This document shows, piece after piece, positions 1 to 5,129 of a stretch of DNA of 5,129 bases. A program made the translations under genes and the position numbers. Position 1 is the first letter of the stretch. Each line of letters starts with the position of its first letter. Source of the DNA: Thiotrichaceae bacterium (GTDB taxonomy: Bacteria; Pseudomonadota; Gammaproteobacteria; Thiotrichales; Thiotrichaceae); contig JALVDG010000046.1 of the NCBI GenBank assembly GCA_027009095.1, positions 1 through 5,129 of the forward strand, read 5' to 3'. The notes below the pieces were generated by a model. The model did no database searches, was not told the origin of the DNA, and saw only the letters and a list, made by a program, of their open reading frames with translations.

Positions 1-332
1 GTACAGATTTTGATAATCAGGAAATAAAAGCTAAATCATGGCTAGCACTAATGTTTCAAGGCTTTCTTATTTCAGCCTCTAATCCTAAAGTGATCCTTTT
101 CTATATTGCTTTTCTACCAACCTTTATGGATTTAACAGTACTTAATTATGCCGATATAGCACTCGCAAGTAGTCTAACGCTAATGGCTTTAATGATGGGC
201 TTGATGCTAGTTGCATACGGTGCAGCATCTGCTCGTCGTCATTTAAAATCGGAGCAAAGCATGAAGCATCTTAATCGTACTGCTGGTAGCATTATGATGG
301 GGGCAGGGGCATTTTTAGCTCTGCGACACTAG
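1..332 (+). CDS. LysE/RhtB-family amino acid exporter, C-terminal part (5' end outside window)
   Basis: Inner-membrane exporter of the LysE/RhtB family, which pumps amino acids or their derivatives out of the cell. The frame is open from base 3 (bases 1-2 finish a cut codon) to the TAG at 330-332, so the gene starts to the left and the ATG at 51 is an internal Met, not the start. About 109 residues are visible, roughly half of the usual 200-210. The first visible residues are hydrophilic and fit the cytoplasmic loop that precedes the second half of these proteins. The family signature follows: a GFL segment, then NPKVILFYIAFLPTF, where NPK and FLP are strongly conserved. Two more hydrophobic segments follow, separated by a basic stretch (ARRHLKSEQ) and ending in LNRTAG plus a last helix, the normal RhtB C-terminus. 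Substrate cannot be told. It ends 26 bases before amgK, with no functional link apparent. Confidence 0.85.
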   Translation, partial: TDFDNQEIKAKSWLALMFQGFLISASNPKVILFYIAFLPTFMDLTVLNYADIALASSLTLMALMMGLMLVAYGAASARRHLKSEQSMKHLNRTAGSIMMGAGAFLALRH

Positions 333-351
333 TAAACTAATCATTTAAAAT
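323..351 (+). promoter_or_regulatory. Possible sigma-70 promoter for amgK-murU
   Basis: GCGACA at 323-328 matches the -35 consensus at 4 of 6 positions. A 17-base spacer is followed by TAAAAT at 346-351, which matches the -10 consensus at 5 of 6. The -35 lies within the last codons of the upstream exporter gene. The predicted transcription start falls at about 358-359, i.e. at the A of the amgK start codon, and no Shine-Dalgarno sequence is present in the 26-base gap. The region is AT-rich, so a chance -10 match is quite possible. Confidence 0.35.
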
Positions 352-358
352 AATTAAT

Positions 359-1360
359 ATGAGCAAAGACAAACGCTTAGAAGAACTAAGCCAATGGATT
401 AACGAGACATGGGCAGATGCTACCTTGAGCGTCGCTTCTGCTGATGCAAGTTTTCGTCGTTACTTTCGCATTCACAATCATAATGAAACCATGATTGCAA
501 TGGATGCTCCTCCCGAAAAAGAAGACTCTACTCCTTTTATTGATATTACCCAAAGGCTTCTAAAAGCAGGCGTGCATGCACCTGAAATCATTAAACAATC
601 ACTAGACAAAGGATTTTTGGTTTTATCCGATTTAGGCTCTACGCCTTATTTAGATAAATTAAACGAAACCACAGCAGATGATCTTTATGCTGATGCATTA
701 CAGGCTTTAATTAAGATTCAACAAGCAAATACAGACGGTTTACCCGTGTACGATGCTGCGTTGTTGCAACAAGAAATGCAGCTAATGCCCGACTGGTTTT
801 TAGCGACACATTTAGGTATAGAGGTAGATAATGATCAGCAAAAAACTATTCAGCAAACATTTGATGATTTAACCACCGCTATACTTGAGCAACCGCAAGT
901 TTTTGTACATCGTGATTATCACTCGCGTAATTTAATGCTCGTGCCTAAAAATAATCCCGCTATTATTGATTATCAAGATGCTGTCTTAGGCGCAATTACT
1001 TATGATCTTGTATCTATCTTACGGGATTGCTATATCGCATGGCCTCTACATAAAGTAGAGCAATGGGCACTTAGTTATCGAGATCAAGCAGTTAAAGCAG
1101 GATTGATGCAAGCTATTGATGATGCAACCTTTATTAAATGGTTCGATTTAATGGGCTTACAGCGTCATATTAAAGTTTTAGGTATCTTTGCTCGTTTGTA
1201 TCACCGTGATGGCAAAGAAAATTATCTTAATGATTTACCTCTCACCTTAAGCTATGTCATGGACGTAGGAAAAAAATACCCTGAAACTCACGCTTTAATA
1301 ACACTATTTGAGCAATTGGATATTCCTAGCAAAATAGGCACAGTAGAGTTGGCATCATGA
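359..1360 (+). CDS. amgK: N-acetylmuramate/N-acetylglucosamine anomeric kinase AmgK
   Basis: Cytoplasmic sugar kinase of peptidoglycan recycling. In characterised homologues it uses ATP to phosphorylate the anomeric hydroxyl of MurNAc (and GlcNAc), giving the alpha-1-phosphate. The 333-residue length fits the family, which has the aminoglycoside-phosphotransferase (protein-kinase-like) fold. Visible motifs are the N-lobe loop SADASFRRYFRI (about residues 27-38), the family-typical MDAPPEKED (48-56), the catalytic loop HRDYHSRN with H184, D186 and N191, and the metal-binding IDYQDA with D204. All expected catalytic residues are present. An in-frame TAA at 338-340 and the absence of another start codon fix the ATG at 359, although no Shine-Dalgarno is seen. 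The last four bases overlap the murU start (ATGA), implying translational coupling and a joint pathway. The assignment rests on motifs plus the murU neighbour. Confidence 0.93.
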   Translation: MSKDKRLEELSQWINETWADATLSVASADASFRRYFRIHNHNETMIAMDAPPEKEDSTPFIDITQRLLKAGVHAPEIIKQSLDKGFLVLSDLGSTPYLDKLNETTADDLYADALQALIKIQQANTDGLPVYDAALLQQEMQLMPDWFLATHLGIEVDNDQQKTIQQTFDDLTTAILEQPQVFVHRDYHSRNLMLVPKNNPAIIDYQDAVLGAITYDLVSILRDCYIAWPLHKVEQWALSYRDQAVKAGLMQAIDDATFIKWFDLMGLQRHIKVLGIFARLYHRDGKENYLNDLPLTLSYVMDVGKKYPETHALITLFEQLDIPSKIGTVELAS

Positions 1361-2046
1361 GGGTGATGATATTAGCCGCAGGACATGGCACTCGCATGCG
1401 TCCTCTAACGGATTACACCCCAAAACCATTATTAGAAGTAGGTGGTAAGCCTTTGATAGTATGGCAGTTAGAAAAGCTAAAGTTAGCAGGGTTCAATGAT
1501 ATTGTTATCAATATCGCTTGGCTTGGTGATCAAATACCTGCTGCACTAGGTAATGGCAGTGCTTTTGGTTTGAATATCCAATATTCGGATGAGCAAAATG
1601 AAGGGGCATTAGAAACCGCAGGGGGAATAGTCAAAGCCTTAGATTTATTAGGTGATGATATTTTTGCTGTTATTAATGGTGATGTGTGGTGTGACTATAC
1701 TTTAACACCTGTTAATCCCATAAAAGACAATAATTTAGCACACTTAGTGCTAGTAAATAATCCGCCTCATCATATAGAAGGTGATTTTGCACTTAATAAT
1801 GGACAGCTAAGCCAAGAGGGTAATCCTAAGTATACATTTAGCGGAATAGCTTACTATCATCCTGATTTATTTGTTTCTTTGAGAAATAAAATTCAACAGA
1901 ATAAAGTACCTAAGCAGCAAGCTTTAGGGCCATTACTACGAGCGACAATGGATAATAAGCAAGTATCAGGTGAGTATTTTTCAGGTGATTGGCGTGATAT
2001 TGGTACGCCAGAGCGACTGCGCGAATTAGATGAAATATTAAAATAA
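1357..2046 (+). CDS. murU: N-acetylmuramate alpha-1-phosphate uridylyltransferase MurU
   Basis: Cytoplasmic nucleotidyltransferase that joins MurNAc-alpha-1-phosphate with UTP to make UDP-MurNAc and pyrophosphate, completing the salvage route begun by AmgK. At 229 residues it is a short member of the sugar-1-phosphate nucleotidyltransferase (RmlA/GlmU N-terminal) fold, the size expected of MurU. The N-terminal signature MILAAGHGTRMRPLT followed by PKPLLEVGGKPLI (residues 4-35) contains the nucleotide loop and the catalytic-region R13 and K23. NGDVW (107-111) supplies the metal-binding D109, and GDWRDIGTPERL (210-221) supplies the second conserved Asp, D214. The start at 1357 overlaps the amgK stop. 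A Met at residue 4 is an alternative but would leave the family's N-terminal strand shorter. Related hexose-1-phosphate nucleotidyltransferases share these motifs; adjacency to amgK makes MurU by far the best call. Known homologues of this pair underlie intrinsic fosfomycin tolerance. Confidence 0.93.
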   Translation: MRVMILAAGHGTRMRPLTDYTPKPLLEVGGKPLIVWQLEKLKLAGFNDIVINIAWLGDQIPAALGNGSAFGLNIQYSDEQNEGALETAGGIVKALDLLGDDIFAVINGDVWCDYTLTPVNPIKDNNLAHLVLVNNPPHHIEGDFALNNGQLSQEGNPKYTFSGIAYYHPDLFVSLRNKIQQNKVPKQQALGPLLRATMDNKQVSGEYFSGDWRDIGTPERLRELDEILK

Positions 2047-2106
2047 GCGATATTTCTACAAAATAGAGTGCAAGCTGAGTAGTTACGATTTATAAGGCAT
2101 TAAATA

Positions 2107-2574
2107 ATGACAGATAAAAATATTTACGAAAACCTCCAGCAACTAGGTGGAGAAACTATACTACCTAGCTCCCCAGAAACGGCTGTTCTCGAAAGTGTCG
2201 AAAACCCTCAAGCAGATATTGATTATGTTGTGCGTTTTACTGCCCCTGAATTTACGTCACTATGTCCAATAACAGGTCAGCCAGATTTTGCTCATCTAAT
2301 GATCGATTACATCCCAAATAAAAGGCTGGTAGAAAGTAAATCATTAAAACTTTATCTGGGTGCTTTTCGTAATCATGGTGCTTTTCATGAAGATTGTACA
2401 GTCAGTATTGCGAGACGAATCATCAAGGAAATCGAACCCAAATGGTTACGCATTGGCGGGTATTGGTATCCGCGAGGCGGTATGCCGATTGACGTGTTTT
2501 TTGCACAGGGAGAACTACCCCAAGGTGTATGGATACCAGAGCAGGGAGTTTCACCTTATCGAGGTAGAGGGTAG
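2107..2574 (+). CDS. queF: NADPH-dependent 7-cyano-7-deazaguanine (preQ0) reductase, unimodular type
   Basis: Cytoplasmic enzyme that reduces the nitrile of preQ0 to the aminomethyl group of preQ1 with two NADPH, a step toward queuosine in tRNA. The 155 residues correspond to the short unimodular QueF class with the tunnelling (T-fold) fold. [16 protein letters not shown] (48-63) carries the thioimide-forming C53 and the acid D60. ESKSLKLY (76-83) is the QueF-specific NADPH motif. FRNHGAFHE (87-95) provides the substrate-binding H94 and E95. All key residues are present, which separates it from GTP cyclohydrolase I (FolE), its relative. An in-frame TAA at 2101-2103 leaves ATG 2107 as the start; AAGG at 2094-2097 is a plausible ribosome site. 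It lies 60 bases after murU with no clear terminator between, so read-through from amgK-murU is possible, but no other queuosine gene is in the window. Confidence 0.96.
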   Translation: MTDKNIYENLQQLGGETILPSSPETAVLESVENPQADIDYVVRFTAPEFTSLCPITGQPDFAHLMIDYIPNKRLVESKSLKLYLGAFRNHGAFHEDCTVSIARRIIKEIEPKWLRIGGYWYPRGGMPIDVFFAQGELPQGVWIPEQGVSPYRGRG

Positions 2575-2611
2575 TACTTATAAAAATACCTAATTTAGTG
2601 AAATTTCATAC

Positions 2612-2639
2612 AAAAAAATCTATATATGTATAGTTTTTT
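2612..2639 (+). terminator. Weak AT-rich hairpin after queF, possible terminator
   Basis: CTATA (2620-2624) pairs with TATAG (2629-2633) around a UAUG loop. Outside a single U-U mismatch, the run of As at 2612-2618 can pair with the Ts at 2634-2639, so the element is roughly symmetric and could act on either strand. The stem has only one G-C pair, so it would be a poor terminator. It sits 38 bases past the queF stop, where one would be expected. TATAGT at 2629-2634 within it also resembles a -10 box for the downstream gene, so its role is ambiguous. Confidence 0.3.
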
Positions 2640-2660
2640 ATTATAGGTCTTGTGTAGGGC

Positions 2661-2704
2661 AAATAAATGAGATATTTATGTGGCTTGTTAAAATAAATGA
2701 AATA
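2661..2704 (+). repeat. Direct repeat upstream of the binding-protein gene, possible operator
   Basis: AAATAAATGA occurs exactly at 2661-2670 and again at 2691-2700, 30 bases (about three helical turns) apart. Extending each copy four bases gives 13 of 14 identical positions (2661-2674 versus 2691-2704). The first copy also contains an inverted repeat: ATAAAT at 2663-2668 against ATTTAT at 2674-2679. The placement, directly upstream of a strong ribosome site and transporter gene, would suit a regulator-binding region, but low complexity means chance is not excluded. Confidence 0.35.
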
Positions 2705-2707
2705 CCC

Positions 2708-2713
2708 AAGGAG
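2708..2713 (+). promoter_or_regulatory. Strong Shine-Dalgarno for the binding-protein gene
   Basis: AAGGAG with an 8-base spacer to ATG 2722. It is the best ribosome site in the window and fits a protein needed in large amounts in the periplasm. It also fixes the start of the binding-protein gene. Confidence 0.9.
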
Positions 2714-2721
2714 AATATTTT

Positions 2722-4092
2722 ATGGATAAAAAGAATAAGACTTCACATCTAACACGTCGTGGTTTTTTAAAGGCAAGCGCAGCAACAGGTGCGGCAATGT
2801 CAGCACCATTATTTTTTATGAATAATGCTTATGCGGGGGCTACCGATAGTAAAACAAAAGCATTTAGAAATGATCCTGGTAGTGCTAAGACTGTAAAGCT
2901 AGGTTTTAATGTACCGCAAACAGGTGCTTATGCAGATGAGGGAGCGGACGAGCTTCGTGCCTTTAAACTAGCCGTTAAACACCTTAATGAAGGTGGCGGT
3001 ATGTTAGATACTATGAAGCCTACTTCTCTAAAGGGTAATGGTATTTTAGGCAAAAAAGTTGAGTATGTGACAGGTGATACACAAACTAAATCAGATGCAG
3101 CTCGTGGATCGGCTAAGCGTATGATCGAGAAAGACGGTGTTATCATGATCAGTGGTGGCTCATCATCAGGTGTTGCTATTGCGGTGCAAGGTTTGTGTCA
3201 GGAAATGGGTGTCATTTTTATGGCAGGTCTAACTCATTCAAATGATACGACGGGTAAAGATAAGCGTCGTTATGGCTTTCGTCATTTCTTCAATGCAAAA
3301 ATGACAGGTTCTGCACTAGGGCCTGTTCTAAAAGATGAAATGGGTACAGATCGTAAAGCCTATCATTTAACTTCTGACTACACTTGGGGTTGGACACAAG
3401 AAGAGTCAATCAAAGAAACCACAGAAGCTCTAGGCTGGAAAACGGTTAAGACGGTAAAAACGCCAGTGGGTGCAGGTGATTTTTCTCAATATATTACACC
3501 TATTTTAAATTCAGGTGCTGATGTCCTTATTCTTAACCATTATGGTAAGGATATGATTAACTCACTCACACAGTCAGTACAGTTTGGCTTGCGTGATAAG
3601 AAAGTGAATGGCAAGAAGTTTGAAATTATCGTACCGCTCTTCTCACGTCTTATGGCTCAGGGTGCAGGCGATAATATCAAAGGCATTCTTGGTACAACTA
3701 ACTGGAATTGGTCATTACAAGATAATGGTTCTAAGGCGTTTGTTAAGGCATTTGGTAAAGAGTACGGAAACCCACCTTCACAGGCTGCTCATACCTGTTA
3801 TGTGCAGACATTACTTTATGCCAATGCCTGTGAAATGGCAGGAACATTCTACCCACCAGAGGTTATCAAAGCATTGGAAGGCTTTAAGTTTGATGGTATG
3901 GGTAATGGTCCTACAGAATACCGTGCAGAAGATCATCAGTGCTTTAAAGATGTGCTGGTTGTACGTGGTAAAGAAAAGCCTAAAAGTCAATTTGACCTAC
4001 TTGAAATTGTTAAACAAGTCCCTCGTGCAGATGTTGAGTATAAAGCAGATATCTTTAAAGGCGATTTAGGTCCTTACGAAGTAAAAATCTAA
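2722..4092 (+). CDS. Tat-exported ABC transporter substrate-binding protein, branched-chain amino acid/amide (HAAT) family
   Basis: Periplasmic receptor that would deliver a small solute to a LivH/LivM-type ABC importer. The N-terminus has a twin-arginine signal: TRRGFLKAS (residues 11-19), a hydrophobic stretch, then AYA (36-38) as the likely cleavage site. The mature part is a two-lobed type I periplasmic binding protein (Peripla_BP_6/LivK-like). Strand KTVKLGFNVPQTGAYA opens it. The ligand-pocket-type segment SGGSSSG (144-150), SDYTWGW (218-224, matching the common DYxxG element), the aromatic NWNW (327-330) and a C-terminal YRAEDHQC (about 400-407) follow. At 456 residues it is longer than the usual 370-420. 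Four cysteines (C159, C359, C370, C407) remain in the mature protein. The gene is followed by a strong terminator and then its permease gene. The pocket segment differs from the one I associate with UrtA, so urea is not assigned; amino acids, amides or another solute remain open. Confidence 0.88.
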   Translation: MDKKNKTSHLTRRGFLKASAATGAAMSAPLFFMNNAYAGATDSKTKAFRNDPGSAKTVKLGFNVPQTGAYADEGADELRAFKLAVKHLNEGGGMLDTMKPTSLKGNGILGKKVEYVTGDTQTKSDAARGSAKRMIEKDGVIMISGGSSSGVAIAVQGLCQEMGVIFMAGLTHSNDTTGKDKRRYGFRHFFNAKMTGSALGPVLKDEMGTDRKAYHLTSDYTWGWTQEESIKETTEALGWKTVKTVKTPVGAGDFSQYITPILNSGADVLILNHYGKDMINSLTQSVQFGLRDKKVNGKKFEIIVPLFSRLMAQGAGDNIKGILGTTNWNWSLQDNGSKAFVKAFGKEYGNPPSQAAHTCYVQTLLYANACEMAGTFYPPEVIKALEGFKFDGMGNGPTEYRAEDHQCFKDVLVVRGKEKPKSQFDLLEIVKQVPRADVEYKADIFKGDLGPYEVKI

Positions 4093-4110
4093 GTAGTTAA
4101 ATTAACAACA

Positions 4111-4143
4111 AACCATATCACTTCATCCGTGATGTGGTTTTTT
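4111..4143 (+). terminator. Rho-independent terminator after the binding-protein gene
   Basis: AACCATATCAC (4111-4121) pairs with GTGATGTGGTT (4129-4139) over 11 positions including one G-U pair, with a 7-base loop, and runs directly into six Ts (4138-4143). It starts 19 bases past the stop codon. It should end most transcripts after the binding-protein gene and reduce expression of the permease gene downstream, a common way to keep receptor in excess of the membrane complex. Confidence 0.92.
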
Positions 4144-4152
4144 ATTCTCTAT

Positions 4153-4197
4153 TAAATGAGTATTTATTATTTATTGCTCATTTATAAGCCCTTTTTT
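4153..4197 (+). terminator. Possible second, weaker hairpin with T-run
   Basis: TAAATGAG (4153-4160) is complementary to CTCATTTA (4177-4184); two inner pairs extend it to about 10, around a 12-base AT-rich loop. Six Ts follow at 4192-4197, seven bases after the stem, farther than ideal. It may be a back-up terminator to the one at 4111-4143, or an operator, since AAATGAG recurs in both transporter spacers. Confidence 0.35.
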
Positions 4198-4206
4198 CAC
4201 ATAGTA

Positions 4207-4244
4207 GTGTTTAGATAACAGTTGGTCGTGTCTTTATTAAACAC
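4207..4244 (+). repeat. Inverted repeat upstream of the permease gene
   Basis: GTGTTTA (4207-4213) and TAAACAC (4238-4244) are perfect reverse complements separated by 24 bases; one G-U pair extends the RNA stem. It ends about 50 bases before the permease start. It could be an operator or a leader structure. No convincing -35/-10 pair accompanies it: TATTAT at 4255-4260 is a fair -10 but has no good -35. Confidence 0.3.
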
Positions 4245-4295
4245 CCATAGGCATTATTATTTGAGAAATGAGCCTTCAGAAGAAGTGACAAGAGT

Positions 4296-5129
4296 ATGGA
4301 TGCTATATTTTTACAAATTCTCAACGGGCTAGATAAAGGTGGGGCTTATGCCTTAATTGCGCTTGGTTTGACTTTAACGTTTGGCACACTAGGCATCGTA
4401 AATTTTGCTCATGGCGCACTGTTTATGTTAGGTGCTTTTTGTGCCGTATTATTTAATAAAATCATCACCCTTTCCGTTAAAGTAAAAGATGAAAGCATTA
4501 CCTTCTTTGATGCTTATAAAGAACAACCTTATTTAGAAATATGGTGGGGAGATATTGGCTCGACCATTATTGACTATTCCGTGCCTTTATCTCTTTTATT
4601 TACCATTCCTGTGATGCTCCTTGTGGGCATCATGATGGAGCGTGGTTTAATCAAACATTTTTATAAACGCGCTCATGCCGATCAAATTCTGGTTACCTTT
4701 GGTTTGGCGATTGTTTTTCAGGAATTAATACGGACTTTTTTTGGTGCAAATCCCATTCCTACAGTAGCACCTGATATTGTTTCTGGTAGTGCTGCCATCG
4801 GTGCATGGTTAGGTATAAATGAGTCGATTGTCTATCCTTGGTGGCGATTAATTTACTTAATCTTCTCTATAGTGGTTATTTTTGGCGTATTTGTTTTCCT
4901 TAAATTTACGACCTTTGGCATGGTCGTGCGTGCTGGTATGGCAGACCGTGAAACCGTTGGTTTATTAGGTATCAATGTACAGAGGCGATTTACTATTGTA
5001 TTTGGGCTTGCCGCCGTGGTTGCAGGGCTAGCAGGTGCAATGTATGCGCCTATCTTGCCGCCTGATTATCATATGGGAATGGATTTTCTGGTGCTTTCCT
5101 TTGTTGTGGTGGTAGTAGGGGGAATGGGT
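4296..5129 (+). CDS. LivH-family ABC transporter permease (3' end outside window)
   Basis: Inner-membrane permease subunit of the same branched-chain amino acid/amide importer type as the upstream binding protein. The frame is open for 278 codons to the window edge, so the end of the protein is missing; LivH proteins usually close soon after the VVVGGMG motif visible here. Family marks are LNGLDKGGAYALIALGLTLTFG (first helix), NFAHGALFMLGAF (36-48, highly conserved), MMERGLI, and the ATPase-contact loop FGMVVRAGMADRETVGLLGIN (about 207-227). A hydrophilic stretch at about residues 60-95 (VKVKDESITFF... to the helix at about 97) is longer than typical at this place. An in-frame TGA at 4269-4271 and the need to keep the NFAHG helix fix ATG 4296. 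The ribosome site is weak (AGAAGAAG at 4278-4285), in contrast to the gene before. Partner LivM-type permease and ATPases are expected to the right. Confidence 0.93.
   Translation, partial: MDAIFLQILNGLDKGGAYALIALGLTLTFGTLGIVNFAHGALFMLGAFCAVLFNKIITLSVKVKDESITFFDAYKEQPYLEIWWGDIGSTIIDYSVPLSLLFTIPVMLLVGIMMERGLIKHFYKRAHADQILVTFGLAIVFQELIRTFFGANPIPTVAPDIVSGSAAIGAWLGINESIVYPWWRLIYLIFSIVVIFGVFVFLKFTTFGMVVRAGMADRETVGLLGINVQRRFTIVFGLAAVVAGLAGAMYAPILPPDYHMGMDFLVLSFVVVVVGGMG

Noticed and set aside
51..332. ATG 51 as the start of a 93-residue protein
   Set aside because: The frame is open back to the window edge and codes for family-like sequence; a start here would remove the first half of a LysE/RhtB protein.
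2068..2096. Promoter for queF (GTGCAA, 17 bases, TATAAG)
   Set aside because: The -10 would overlap the ribosome site, so transcription would start too close to the ATG to include it; the -35 is poor.
2047..2106. preQ1 riboswitch upstream of queF
   Set aside because: The 60-base gap shows no C-rich pseudoknot loop or A-rich tail typical of class I preQ1 aptamers, and no hairpin controlling the ribosome site.
2360..2593. 77-codon open frame on the + strand inside queF
   Set aside because: It overlaps queF in another frame, has no recognisable motif, and queF is certain from its catalytic residues.
2928..3146. 72-codon open frame on the - strand
   Set aside because: It lies wholly inside the binding-protein gene, antisense, with no family resemblance or ribosome site of note.
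3608..4069. 153-codon open frame on the + strand within the binding-protein gene
   Set aside because: It is a +1-frame shadow with no domain; the overlapping receptor frame shows conserved family motifs through its end.
2722..4092. UrtA (urea receptor) assignment
   Set aside because: Tat signal and operon type fit, but the pocket-region segment SGGSSSG and overall sequence differ from the UrtA pattern I know, and no urease or other urt genes are visible.

Overview
The window looks like chromosome of a moderately AT-rich Gammaproteobacterium. The AmgK/MurU cell-wall recycling pair is typical of Gram-negatives that lack MurQ, such as Pseudomonas, and all genes use bacterial signals (Shine-Dalgarno sites, a Rho-independent terminator, a Tat signal peptide). 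Genus cannot be fixed from the sequence alone. Every gene is on the + strand and packing is tight. No mobile element, RNA gene or CRISPR array is visible.

Layout. (1) 1-332: C-terminal half of a LysE/RhtB-type amino acid exporter, cut by the window start. (2) 359-2046: amgK and murU, overlapping by ATGA. They convert recovered N-acetylmuramic acid to MurNAc-1-phosphate and then UDP-MurNAc, feeding peptidoglycan synthesis without the MurA/MurB steps. (3) 2107-2574: queF, the short (unimodular) preQ0 reductase of queuosine biosynthesis. (4) 2575-2721: an AT-rich spacer with a weak hairpin and a repeated motif. (5) 2722-4092: a Tat-exported periplasmic binding protein of the branched-chain amino acid/amide (HAAT) ABC transporter type. 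(6) 4093-4295: a spacer with a strong terminator, a possible second one and an inverted repeat. (7) 4296-5129: a LivH-type permease running off the right edge; it is complete in frame but its C-terminus is outside.

Functionally, amgK and murU form a translation-coupled pathway unit. The binding protein and permease are the first two parts of an ABC importer whose second permease (LivM type) and two ATPases (LivG/LivF type) would be expected beyond the right edge. Its substrate cannot be assigned. The protein resembles neither a standard leucine-binding protein nor UrtA closely, and the permease carries an unusually long loop after the first membrane segments. The strong terminator between the two genes suggests the binding protein is made in excess of the membrane components.

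Nothing here is clearly a new biological system. The points most worth a second look are the unassigned HAAT transporter, a possible leaderless amgK transcript, and an AAATGAG-type motif repeated in both spacers flanking the binding-protein gene.
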